34,920 nucleotides of DNA from a virus. The notes under the pieces are model-generated. The model ran no database searches. It was given only the letters and a program-made list of their open reading frames with translations, and was not told the DNA's origin. The DNA lies in IMG/VR virus record IMGVR_UViG_3300027708_000191, positions 1 through 34,920 of that record. One strand, 5' to 3'. Numbering within the stretch: the first letter of the stretch is position 1; every line of letters starts with the position of its first letter. The position numbers and the translations under genes were made by a program. Below, piece after piece: positions 1-8,018 of the stretch.

Positions 1-1336
1 AAACAAATGTATTATTTGGTATGCCAGTTCCTGATACAAATTGACCTTTGACAATTCCCGTTGCTGAACTTACAACAAAAGTGTATGCACTCGGTGCTCC
101 CCCGCTAGAAAATGTTGGGCTTGCTATGGCCGATGTTGTTGCTGTATTTTGGCTGATGACAACAGTATTTGCAGTGACTCCACTTCCAGTTAACACCATT
201 CCAGAATTGATTGGGCTTGTTGTAACTGCGGTAACTGTTAACGTTGCCAACTGGGCTGTCACAGTTGTACTTGTTTGTGTAAAATAATTATTAATTGTCC
301 AAGTACTGCTCGATGCTGTACCTGTGCCAGTTAAATTGGCAACAATATAAGTTCCGGTTGGGATAGATCCGCCGCTTAAACTTTGTCCCACTACTAATCC
401 TGCACCAGTTGGAGTGCTAGTAACTGTTAGCGTTGACCCGCTGACACTACCGGTAAAAGTCACTGCTGTAGCAACTGCTACGGATCCAGTAAAACTGGCA
501 GTACCGGTTGTTTGATTAAATGTTGTTACTGCATTTGAAACAGTATTGGTAATATTGTTAGCATTGACTTTGATATTACCAATAATGATTCCGCCAACAC
601 CAGTTGTAGCAAATTGTATATCTGCATTGTTTACTGAGTCGGTGATTGTGTTACTGCTGAAAATTAAGTTGTTGGTTTGAAAGTTGGCAACATTGATTGT
701 GTCAAAATAACTGGTTGTAGAATATACATTGTTCCAGTATAAGTTAGATGCACTGCTACCCAAGTTGTATGTGGCAGTTGTGGCTGGAATTAAATCACTG
801 CTAATACCTGCGGTAATGGCCACAGTATCGGTGGTTTGATCACCAATTGTAATGTTGCCTTTAATAGTAACGGTACCATCAACTGTTAAATTGCCCTGTG
901 TATATAAGTTACCAGTAACAGTTAAATTATTGTTAACAATTACTGCACCAGTGCCAGTTGTAGTCAAGCTAATATTTTGATTAGTAGCAATTGTACTTAG
1001 AGTGTTGGCTGTTAATTGTAACTGTCCAACTTGTAAGATACCTTGATAAACTACTGGATTTGATCCGCCAGCAGTTAAGTTAATTTGATTGCTTGAACTA
1101 GTGATACTGTTGGATGTGAAACTAATCAACCCAAGTGTGCTGGTATTAGTTACGTTTAAGGTAGAGCTACGGACTGTTCCGTTAACTTGTAAATCGTGTG
1201 AAGGAGTACCGGTATTAATACCAACGCGGCGATTTGTTACATCTAAGTACAATAGATTCGTCTCAAATGCCAAGTCTACACCATTACGAAGTAGATTCGA
1301 CTTTAAGAGCGGACCACTAATTCGACCAAGGGCCAT
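1..1336 (-). CDS. Fiber-like structural protein, 3' end beyond the window
   Basis: Reading leftward from the ATG at 1336-1334, the frame stays open to base 1, giving at least 445 codons with the C-terminus missing. A strong ribosome site (AAAGGAGAGG) precedes the start. The N-terminus (MALGRISGPLLKSN, then FETNLLYLDVTNRRVGINTG) closely matches that of the neighbour at 1458-2582, as does a mid segment (GDQTTDTVAITAG, SDLIPATTATYNLGSS), so the two are paralogues. The rest is Thr/Ser/Gly/Asn-rich beta-type sequence, including a module of the form TLTVTSTPTGAGLVVGQSLS followed by GTYIV. These traits suit a phage fiber or whisker protein; the exact part is not identifiable. A late-type promoter lies about 100 bp upstream. 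Confidence 0.75.
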   Translation of the reverse strand, partial: MALGRISGPLLKSNLLRNGVDLAFETNLLYLDVTNRRVGINTGTPSHDLQVNGTVRSSTLNVTNTSTLGLISFTSNSITSSSNQINLTAGGSNPVVYQGILQVGQLQLTANTLSTIATNQNISLTTTGTGAVIVNNNLTVTGNLYTQGNLTVDGTVTIKGNITIGDQTTDTVAITAGISSDLIPATTATYNLGSSASNLYWNNVYSTTSYFDTINVANFQTNNLIFSSNTITDSVNNADIQFATTGVGGIIIGNIKVNANNITNTVSNAVTTFNQTTGTASFTGSVAVATAVTFTGSVSGSTLTVTSTPTGAGLVVGQSLSGGSIPTGTYIVANLTGTGTASSSTWTINNYFTQTSTTVTAQLATLTVTAVTTSPINSGMVLTGSGVTANTVVISQNTATTSAIASPTFSSGGAPSAYTFVVSSATGIVKGQFVSGTGIPNNTFV

Positions 1337-1437
1337 CTGCCTCTCCTTTACCACCGACTTTCACGGATATAGCCACCTTGCATAGCGGGCCTCGCTGTTG
1401 AGTATCGTAAAAACTTGGTCAGTTCTTACAGTAATAG

Positions 1438-1445
1438 TATTTAGC
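1438..1445 (-). promoter_or_regulatory. Late-type promoter box GCTAAATA
   Basis: Minus-strand GCTAAATA matches the TAAATA core of T4-type late promoters recognised by gp55-containing polymerase. It sits just before the 121-bp gap (1337-1457) that leads into the leftward gene starting at 1336, and the same octamer occurs before the gene at 6682. No host -35 box is evident. Motif match only. Confidence 0.5.
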
Positions 1446-1457
1446 GGTTTGGGATTT

Positions 1458-2582
1458 TTAACCTAGTATAAGGTCGTAAATTACGGCATTGTCGCTCATG
1501 TATTGAGCATCCGCAAGCGCAATATTTCCGTTGGAATTCTGCCAAGCAGTTCCGTTATAGATTTCTAAGAAACCTAGATCCGTGTTATAACGAGTAGTGC
1601 CTGTGATAGTAGTATTACGCTGGGCTGTGGTGCCTAAAGGAAAAACAGCTCCGTTTGTACCAGCAAAATTTACATAGCCGTCATTGGTGGAAAGCAAATA
1701 ATACGGAGCATTATAAATTCTGTTAGTATTATTGTTTAGATTACTACCAGTAAACGGCACAAGACCATTGAATACAATATTACCATTGCCTTGTGCAATG
1801 ACTGTGATATCATTAGCAATATTAGTACTGTAAATGCTATTATTAGCGATCGTGATTCCGTCTAACACTGCTCCGGTTGTGTTTATACTAGTACCGTTTA
1901 GCGTTTTAGCATAAATGTTATTCCACTTTTTACTAGACGACCCTAAATTATAAGTGTTAGTAGTCTTAGGAATTAAATCTGAATTTTCGTCTGCGGTAAA
2001 CGCAATTGTATCAGTTGTTGCATCACCTAAATTGATTACACTACCTGCAATATAGTTGCCGTCAACTGTTACATTACCAGTAACATAGGTTAAACTGCCA
2101 ACTCCAGTAACTTGCATGTTGCCGTTAACTTGAACAATTCCAATGTTATCCGGAGTTATATAAATGTTTTCGTTTATAGTTTTGGTAGCAATTAATCTGT
2201 CAGTAATGTTAACATTTGCACTGCCGACGCCGTTGGCTATAATGGTTGGATTGCTTGATTGATTAGGAGTTACATTTAAAGAAGTACTGGCTAATTGAAT
2301 AGTATTACTGCTAATAGTCCAAGTAGAATTAGTAGTAGTTACGCCGTCAACTATTAAATTAACAGTTTCTATTGTTTGGTCGCCGGCTAGTGTTCCTAGG
2401 TATAATGCTTCAGGACTAGTACCGTAATTGTTGATACCAATGCGATTATTAACAACATCTAAGTATAATAAATCAGTATCAAACTGAACATCATCTCCGT
2501 TGAATTGCAAATTAGGAGACAGTAATTGTCCGCCAATTCGGCCTAAACTTTGTGCATATTCTGGCGAAATATCAAGGGCCAT
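1458..2582 (-). CDS. Fiber-like structural protein, paralogue of the leftmost gene
   Basis: This 374-residue protein starts MALDISPEYAQSLGRIGGQL and shares its first 60 residues (LLYLDVVNNRIGIN) and a mid segment (GDATTDTIAFTAD, SDLIPKTTNTYNLGSS, WNNIY) with the partial gene to its left. The C-terminal part has GTTAQRNTTITGTTRYNTD and then LEIYNGTAWQ. This is a small domain I know from many phage tail-fiber and virion proteins, and it also occurs at the N-terminus of the next gene upstream. Composition is Asn/Thr/Ile-rich with few charges, typical of extended beta-structure. The start has a G-rich ribosome site 10 bp after the previous gene, so it belongs to a polycistronic late message. Fiber or neck-whisker role is inferred. 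Confidence 0.75.
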   Translation of the reverse strand: MALDISPEYAQSLGRIGGQLLSPNLQFNGDDVQFDTDLLYLDVVNNRIGINNYGTSPEALYLGTLAGDQTIETVNLIVDGVTTTNSTWTISSNTIQLASTSLNVTPNQSSNPTIIANGVGSANVNITDRLIATKTINENIYITPDNIGIVQVNGNMQVTGVGSLTYVTGNVTVDGNYIAGSVINLGDATTDTIAFTADENSDLIPKTTNTYNLGSSSKKWNNIYAKTLNGTSINTTGAVLDGITIANNSIYSTNIANDITVIAQGNGNIVFNGLVPFTGSNLNNNTNRIYNAPYYLLSTNDGYVNFAGTNGAVFPLGTTAQRNTTITGTTRYNTDLGFLEIYNGTAWQNSNGNIALADAQYMSDNAVIYDLILG

Positions 2583-2592
2583 ACGTTACCCC

Positions 2593-3747
2593 TTAATTAT
2601 CAAAACCTGAGATAACTGTGATTGGTTTTGTTGCGGCCGCCGGTCCTGTGAAACGAACATAGTAACCCGTAGGCAATGTCATTGTAATATCTCTACCTAC
2701 AGCAAGATTGCCGGTAGTAGCATTATTAATGGTAATTGTGTTGGTAAAACTGTTAACTGCTGTAACTGTTGTGCTGGCCGCAAACACTGTTCCGTTTGCA
2801 CTGCTGGTAAAAATTACAGTTCCAGTTGGTGTTGAATCTGGCGGTGCGCTAAGAACAACAACAACTCCACTAGCACTAACAACAGTTTGGCCGCTGTTAA
2901 ATCCAATACCGTTTACATACATTCCTGCAACAATACTAGTGGTACTAGCAACAATTAAATTGGTGCCGCCACCCCATGATGCAAATGTAATTGTACCACT
3001 TGGTGTACTATTTGCCACTGCATTTAAAACAAAACTTGTAGTAGCAGAACCGCTAACAATATATTGTCCTGAACGGAATCCTGTTGTATTAACAATAGCT
3101 TGACCGTCAACAAATGTTCCAGATTTAGTACTAACTACCATAGTTGTACTAGCAACGCCGCCACTAATATAAGTAGCAGTAACGCTGGTTGCGCTAACTG
3201 TTGTCGATACGGTTGTAGTAGGTGCTGTAGTTGCTATTGCTGAACCAACAATAATATCTGCAACACTGTTTAAAATAATACTAGTGGCTCCGCTATTTGC
3301 CAAAGTATTAACTGTTGTATTAACAGTTGGATTTTGTGCAATTAAATAGTTGGTATTAAAAATTTGAAAAACGTTTTCAACATAAATCATCAAATTGGCG
3401 CCAGTCCAAGTGCTACCGCTTTGTACTACCGCTGGTGGTGCAGGACTTAATGGGCCGTATAATGTGCTGATACCGTCGCCGGCTCCTAAACTCTGTAGTA
3501 AAATACTGTTTGATTCTTTATATCGAAGACTACGCCAACTAGAACTTTGATATACTTCAACTTCGTTAGTACTTGTATTAAGGCGCATCATGCCGGCCGT
3601 AGGACTTGCCGCACGTTGAGCTGTAGTACCGCTTGGCAATTTTAAACTACCAGGAGTATTAAATTGCACTTCGTCAGCTTTGGTAATAACCAGCCGCTGA
3701 TCGTGCGGTGCTTTAGGGTTAAGATTTATGTTTCTTAAAAATCGCAT
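2593..3747 (-). CDS. Repeat-module fiber or decoration protein
   Basis: A 384-residue protein with an N-terminal segment LPSGTTAQRAASPTAGMMRL followed by NEVEVYQSSSWRSL, the small fiber domain also seen in the neighbour at 1458-2582. Residues of about 130-370 hold at least three copies of a roughly 45-residue beta module with the pattern GxxV-xGxGFxSGQxxVS-x(8)-L-x(6)-TPxGTxxF; two copies read GFRSGQYIVSG and GFNSGQTVVSA. The C-terminus (TGYYVRFTGPAAATKPITVI) resembles tail-fiber ends. The ATG at 3747 overlaps the stop of the upstream gene by one base, suggesting coupled translation. Probable virion surface protein; the exact structure it joins is unknown. Confidence 0.7.
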   Translation of the reverse strand: MRFLRNINLNPKAPHDQRLVITKADEVQFNTPGSLKLPSGTTAQRAASPTAGMMRLNTSTNEVEVYQSSSWRSLRYKESNSILLQSLGAGDGISTLYGPLSPAPPAVVQSGSTWTGANLMIYVENVFQIFNTNYLIAQNPTVNTTVNTLANSGATSIILNSVADIIVGSAIATTAPTTTVSTTVSATSVTATYISGGVASTTMVVSTKSGTFVDGQAIVNTTGFRSGQYIVSGSATTSFVLNAVANSTPSGTITFASWGGGTNLIVASTTSIVAGMYVNGIGFNSGQTVVSASGVVVVLSAPPDSTPTGTVIFTSSANGTVFAASTTVTAVNSFTNTITINNATTGNLAVGRDITMTLPTGYYVRFTGPAAATKPITVISGFDN

Positions 3748-4349
3748 TATACGCTCAATGTGCTTACAGTAGCAACAAGACTACTAATATTCATAATTGT
3801 TGTTCCGGACCCGTATGTTCCAGGATCGGCTGTGTAACTTAGTTGAATTGTGGTAGTTGTACTTGCTGTGCAAGCATATACGCCATTATACAATGCATTA
3901 CCGTTGCCAGTAATTGCAAAATAAAATCCAACTCCGCCGCTAGTTCCTAAACTTGCTGTTGTTGGAATATTAAATGTAACAAGATATGGGCCCGTTCCAC
4001 TTTTTGCACTGTAGCTAGTTACTGTTAGACTAACAGCGTTCGGCGTAACACCTGTTGGTGCGCTACTAGTAGCTACCAGCGTATCGCCGTTACTCATGAT
4101 AATTTTTTCATTGTCAAATGTAAATGTTTCGCCTGCAGGTAATGGTAATGCGCTAACAATCATGTTGGCAAAATTGGGAGTGCCGCCGCCTGGAACTATG
4201 AACAAATTTAAATTACTTTGGCCAACAGTTGGGGTTGCCGCACTATATGTGTTTACATTTGAAACAATCAAAGTGGTAATGGCAGTATTACCACTACTAG
4301 TATATAATACTGTATTTGCCGCGTTAATTGCTGTACAAGTTAATGCCAT
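3747..4349 (-). CDS. Small structural or decoration protein
   Basis: This 200-residue protein is hydrophobic and Thr/Ser/Gly-rich. Residues about 10-95 (NTVLYTSSGNTAITTLIVSN, LNLFIVPGGG, LPAGETFTFDNEKIIMSNGD) follow a pattern I recognise from memory in small structural proteins of many aquatic phages: an Ig-like or jelly-roll type domain with an aGeT-DNEKiims-NGDtl core. The second half is another beta-rich segment (GVGFYFAITGNGNALYNGVY). AAGGA precedes the start. It is co-transcribed with the flanking fiber genes, abutting the one at 2593-3747. A head or fiber decoration role is inferred from neighbours and composition. Confidence 0.65.
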   Translation of the reverse strand: MALTCTAINAANTVLYTSSGNTAITTLIVSNVNTYSAATPTVGQSNLNLFIVPGGGTPNFANMIVSALPLPAGETFTFDNEKIIMSNGDTLVATSSAPTGVTPNAVSLTVTSYSAKSGTGPYLVTFNIPTTASLGTSGGVGFYFAITGNGNALYNGVYACTASTTTTIQLSYTADPGTYGSGTTIMNISSLVATVSTLSV

Positions 4350-4358
4350 ATTCTGTCC

Positions 4359-5624
4359 TTAAAATATCATACTTAAAAGTAATGCTCGATTCTTTGCTAC
4401 TAACTCGTCGGCATAGTTTGTACTATTTACAAAAAATATTCCTGACTTTCCCGGGCCTGGAGTAACATTTGAGTATACTTTAGTTCCACCCGATGTATAT
4501 GTCGGTAATGATTGATTATTAAGAGTTAGTGTGGCCGCCACTGCTACGTTTCCGTTATTTGCTCCTAATATTAAATCGTTTGACACGTCATAATTTTTAA
4601 TAGTGTTTGTTTTGATTTTTATGTTATTGATATAAAAACCATTATTATTTAATTGGGCTTGTATAGTGCCGTCAACTTGGAATATTAATTGACTAGTTTC
4701 AGCTATAGGTGTTGGGTCTGCCGGGCTAAATGGCTCAGTGTAAGTGGCCGTTGTTGGATTTCCGCTGGCCGCTTGATTTAAAGTCCAGGTTAATCCGCTT
4801 CCAGAAACAATATAAGTTCCAGCAGTAACACTGCCACCACTTAAAAGCATACCAACCTGGACTGGGGAGCCAGTAGAAGCTGTAAATGTCAATACGCCAG
4901 GAGTAGCTCCAGAGATATTGGCGCTAGTTAGTGTTGCAGTACGTGTAGCACTGACACTAGAATCAAACGCACGGATAAGAGTATCAGCAGTGTAAAGTTG
5001 ATTAACATCTGCAACACCTGGTTGGAATATTCCTGCCGCTACATAATTAGTAACAAATTTTCTGTTAGGAATATGATCATCTGATGTTACTCGAGCATAA
5101 TAAGGAACACTTCCTACTGTAGCTGTGCCGCGAGCAATGTTTAATACGTTTAAACTATTATTCAAGTCAAAGTTAATATCAAAACCTGCTTGTGTACCAA
5201 CTGCGGCCAGTTGAATACTTGTCAACGCACCGTCTGCGGTACGTGCTACAAATGAACCCGGCGCACTAGTTCCTAAGTTAGGATCATAGTGCGTTACAGA
5301 TTCATCAAAAATAAATTGAGCGGCTGACAATATGCCGCGATTAATCTGAATACCCGAACGATAATTATTGGCCGCACTGATACCTGAATTAGCATCGCCC
5401 GGATTATAATTTAATTCAAAAATAACATCTTTTACATAACTGTCTACAGATTCAAGATAAGTTGTTGTACCTATAACATCCAAGTTTCCTTTGATAGTTA
5501 CAGTTCCATAACTTACAGGAGTTGCTGATTGACCCACAGTGTCCAATGTGATATTGGCAGACGTGGTCGCAGATCCTACAACAACTTTGTAGTCTCCGTT
5601 ACTTATTTTTACTATTCTTGACAT
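4359..5624 (-). CDS. Fiber-like structural protein
   Basis: A 421-residue protein. The N-terminal part (GTVTIKGNLDVIGTTTYLES followed by DSYVKDVIFELN) is a motif I know from structural and fiber proteins of T4-like marine phages, and NLxVxG-TVTIKGN also occurs in the leftmost partial gene. A beta module near residues 230-300 (VGMLLSGGSVTAGTYIVSGS, LTWTLNQAA) belongs to the same repeat class as in the neighbouring genes. The C-terminus (KSGIFFVNSTNYADELVAKN) is less repetitive. The start follows AGGA and lies about 40 bp downstream of the gene at 5666-6682, separated by a GC-rich hairpin. Probable short fiber or whisker; no receptor-binding tip can be assigned. Confidence 0.7.
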   Translation of the reverse strand: MSRIVKISNGDYKVVVGSATTSANITLDTVGQSATPVSYGTVTIKGNLDVIGTTTYLESVDSYVKDVIFELNYNPGDANSGISAANNYRSGIQINRGILSAAQFIFDESVTHYDPNLGTSAPGSFVARTADGALTSIQLAAVGTQAGFDINFDLNNSLNVLNIARGTATVGSVPYYARVTSDDHIPNRKFVTNYVAAGIFQPGVADVNQLYTADTLIRAFDSSVSATRTATLTSANISGATPGVLTFTASTGSPVQVGMLLSGGSVTAGTYIVSGSGLTWTLNQAASGNPTTATYTEPFSPADPTPIAETSQLIFQVDGTIQAQLNNNGFYINNIKIKTNTIKNYDVSNDLILGANNGNVAVAATLTLNNQSLPTYTSGGTKVYSNVTPGPGKSGIFFVNSTNYADELVAKNRALLLSMIF

Positions 5625-5638
5625 TAGTTATCCTAAAC

Positions 5639-5656
5639 GGGGAGCTTGCGCTCCCC
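5639..5656 (-). terminator. GC-rich intergenic hairpin, possible weak terminator
   Basis: A perfect 7-bp stem GGGGAGC/GCTCCCC with loop TTGC (5639-5645 pairs with 5650-5656) lies between the gene ending at 5666 and the gene starting at 5624. On the minus transcript only a short GTTT follows, so it may be a partial terminator or an RNA processing/stability element rather than a full stop. Confidence 0.4.
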
Positions 5657-5665
5657 TGTTAGTTA

Positions 5666-6682
5666 TTAAGCGTTTTCTATTTGACAAGTTGTTGCTGTTG
5701 CTGTTCCAAATGTCCATGGAACTGCCGCACCATCAGTATATATTGAACCTGTACCGCGTGTCAACGTGGCATTATTTTTTGTTAGTTTAGTAACAAAATA
5801 TGTACCAGCCGATGCATCAGTAGCTTTAATACTACATTCGCCGGCCGCTGTTGCAACTGAAGATTTTAATGTTAGGATACCAGTACGTGTACCGTCTGTA
5901 ACTTTATAACGACGTGTTGAAACTTGTTTAATAATATCAACTGTAACAGCTGAACCACCAGTTAAGAAACCAGTCATAACTATTGCATTTTCTTGATTAG
6001 TTGCTGTACCAACATTGCCGGTATCAGCGGCCGCTACTGCTGTTACTGTCAATGTACCTTGTGTACCTGTTGACAATGTTACTGTTGGAACTGATGTATA
6101 ACCAGAACCTTGTTCAGTAATTGTAATTCCAGTGATTGTACCTGCGGCCGCAACTGAACCACCTAAGGTAATTACAAGATCGTTAGTTGATGTAACACCA
6201 CCTAATAATGTACCGTCAATAGTAACAGTGTTACCTGAAGTATAACCAGTACCTTTTACGGTTGCTGTGATTGTTGTGTTGGCCGCATAGCTTGTTCCGC
6301 TAGCTACTGTAACTGTAAAAGTAGCACCTGAACCAGAACCGTTTGTAGCCTTTTGTGTCACAGTATATGTTGTACCTGCAACACCAGCAAATGTACCAGA
6401 ACCAGCAAATGTTGTCACGTTAGTACCAGAAGTACCAGCCGCAATAGTTAACAATGCACCTGCTGGGCCTACTACTAAGCTACCTACTGCTGTTACACCA
6501 CCTGGCTCTGATGGAGCACCGATGCTGATCTGTGTAGCACCTGCGGTATAACCAGATGAGTTGTTAGCGGCACCTAATGTAATACTACCGATACGGAAAC
6601 CGCCAATACCGTCATCAGTTGTTACACTTGATGAACCAATGTTGCGATTACCAAAATATTTTTTATGTAAAGGACGTCCCAT
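5666..6682 (-). CDS. Ig-like/beta-repeat virion protein next to the capsid gene
   Basis: A 338-residue protein beginning MGRPLHKKYFGNRNIG, a leader I recall from structural proteins of other aquatic T4-like phages. The body is almost uncharged and Gly/Thr/Ala/Val-rich, with repeated GxGYTSxxTVT units (SGYTAGATQI, GTGYTSGNTVTI, GSGYTSVPTVTL) marking tandem beta domains. The C-terminal part (RRYKVTDGTRTGILTLKSS) is more charged. It follows gp23 but is separated from it by a terminator, and has its own late-type promoter at 6771-6778, so it may be expressed at an independent level. Position and fold suggest head decoration or a fiber; neither is proved. Confidence 0.7.
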   Translation of the reverse strand: MGRPLHKKYFGNRNIGSSSVTTDDGIGGFRIGSITLGAANNSSGYTAGATQISIGAPSEPGGVTAVGSLVVGPAGALLTIAAGTSGTNVTTFAGSGTFAGVAGTTYTVTQKATNGSGSGATFTVTVASGTSYAANTTITATVKGTGYTSGNTVTIDGTLLGGVTSTNDLVITLGGSVAAAGTITGITITEQGSGYTSVPTVTLSTGTQGTLTVTAVAAADTGNVGTATNQENAIVMTGFLTGGSAVTVDIIKQVSTRRYKVTDGTRTGILTLKSSVATAAGECSIKATDASAGTYFVTKLTKNNATLTRGTGSIYTDGAAVPWTFGTATATTCQIENA

Positions 6683-6744
6683 TTTATTTTCTCCTTAAGA
6701 AATAACGGCGTTCTAGGCCGTACGCAGTTGGATATCTGCATAAA

Positions 6745-6761
6745 ATCCACACCATGTGGAT
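6745..6761. other. Short inverted repeat in the leader of the MGRP gene
   Basis: ATCCACA (6745-6751) pairs with TGTGGAT (6755-6761) around a 3-nt loop. It lies between the late-type promoter at 6771-6778 and the start codon at 6682, so it would be in the 5' leader of the mRNA. It could affect mRNA stability or bind a protein; no function is evident. Confidence 0.35.
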
Positions 6762-6770
6762 CGTACTATG

Positions 6771-6778
6771 TATTTAGC
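6771..6778 (-). promoter_or_regulatory. Late-type promoter box GCTAAATA
   Basis: Minus-strand GCTAAATA, identical to the box at 1438-1445, lies about 90 bp upstream of the ATG at 6682 and immediately downstream of the gp23 terminator. This is the expected place for a second late promoter restarting transcription into the fiber cluster. Motif match only. Confidence 0.5.
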
Positions 6779-6788
6779 TGGAAACGAA

Positions 6789-6812
6789 AAAGGACTTCCG
6801 AAGAAGTCCTTT
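6789..6812 (-). terminator. Rho-independent terminator after the capsid gene
   Basis: Read on the minus strand, AAAGGACTTC, loop TTCG, GAAGTCCTTT forms a perfect 10-bp stem capped by a stable UUCG tetraloop, followed by TTCGTTT. It starts 28 bp after the gp23 stop codon. The tetraloop, stem and T-run are textbook for an intrinsic terminator. Confidence 0.85.
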
Positions 6813-6840
6813 GTCTTATAACAATAATGCTACATTCAGA

Positions 6841-8007
6841 TTAACTGAATTTAACGTTACCTGAAGTGATAGCAACACGACCCAAATAGTCAGCCGCATT
6901 ACCTAAGCTGGATGCTGTGTTAGACAACTCAACATAACCATAACGTGTCATGAATGATACGACTGGTTCAAATGTTGATGGATCTAGTACAACGCCTGAA
7001 CTCATCAATGGAATGTATGGGCAATAGAACGCTGGAGCATCAGATTCTGAAGCACCTTTGTAGCCAATCAATACATCTTGTGAGTCACCAGCATAGCTGT
7101 TTACATACACTTTCATTGCATTGTTCAATGTACCAACATACTTGGTGTTTGTTGGTGCTTCGAATGTACCTTCTGTTGTACGAGCAAATGCGCTTGTAGT
7201 AGCAGATTGTAGAATTGTCAATGCAAATGGGCTAACAACAGCATAGTTACCAGCACCACGACGTGTACGCTGAGCGATCAAGTTAGCAACACGGTTGATC
7301 TGAACTGCCAATGCGGCATGCTCGTCACCAACGAATGTAGCTGTACCAGATACAGCGGCTTGGTCATAAGTCTGAGTAGCTGTACCTGCTAATGAAAGCA
7401 AGCTAGCCAATACTTCTTGGTCAATTTCAGCAGTAATTTCTTGTGCTAAAGCGGCCATAATTTCTGCTTCTACGTCAATACCTTGTTGAGCTTGTGCATC
7501 TTGCGCGGCTTCGAAAGTCCAGCGAGCTGATAACTTACGAGTCTTTGCTTCAACAGTTTGCTTCAAGATTTGAATTGACATGCGCTTACCAGCTTGACCT
7601 TCTAAAGTTGCTGTTGAAGCACCTTTAGCTGTAGCAGAGTCATTGCCTGAATAAGCTTCAGCAATCTTGAATGGGCTTAATGCCTCTTCGCCAGCCGCTG
7701 TTGCGGTTGAAGAATCTGCATAACGCACACGCAATGTGTGGATCTGTCCAACTGGACCAGTCATTGGTTGTACGCCAACTAGTTCATTAGCAATGACTGT
7801 AGGCATAACGCGGCGAATCACTGGAAGGATTACGCGATTTAGTGTGGCAACGTTACCGGCAGAGGTAGCACCAGCTGTTGGGGATTCCATCAAATACTTG
7901 CGAGTATTTTCTAGTGTAACCGACATTACTGATTTTTTAGTGCCGTTTAGGCCTTCTAAAAGTGCTTCCTTAGTTTCTGCCCAACGTCCGTTTAGTAGTT
8001 CTGACAT
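6841..8007 (-). CDS. 23: Major capsid protein gp23
   Basis: T4-type major capsid protein that forms the head shell. The N-terminal prosegment (MSELLNGRWAETKEALLEGL) and the following NRVILPVIRRVMPTVIANEL and GQIHTLRVRYAD segments are diagnostic of the gp23 family. A plausible gp21 cleavage site is L39-M-E41|S42, matching the (L/I)xE rule of T4 prohead processing. At 388 residues (about 347 after cleavage) it is shorter than T4 gp23 (521), suggesting a reduced insertion region in the HK97-type fold. AAGGAG lies just before the ATG, 11 bp after the scaffold gene. The usual 21-22-23 order is kept. No gp24 vertex gene is in the window. Confidence 0.95.
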   Translation of the reverse strand: MSELLNGRWAETKEALLEGLNGTKKSVMSVTLENTRKYLMESPTAGATSAGNVATLNRVILPVIRRVMPTVIANELVGVQPMTGPVGQIHTLRVRYADSSTATAAGEEALSPFKIAEAYSGNDSATAKGASTATLEGQAGKRMSIQILKQTVEAKTRKLSARWTFEAAQDAQAQQGIDVEAEIMAALAQEITAEIDQEVLASLLSLAGTATQTYDQAAVSGTATFVGDEHAALAVQINRVANLIAQRTRRGAGNYAVVSPFALTILQSATTSAFARTTEGTFEAPTNTKYVGTLNNAMKVYVNSYAGDSQDVLIGYKGASESDAPAFYCPYIPLMSSGVVLDPSTFEPVVSFMTRYGYVELSNTASSLGNAADYLGRVAITSGNVKFS

Positions 8008-8018
8008 TTAAATTCTCC

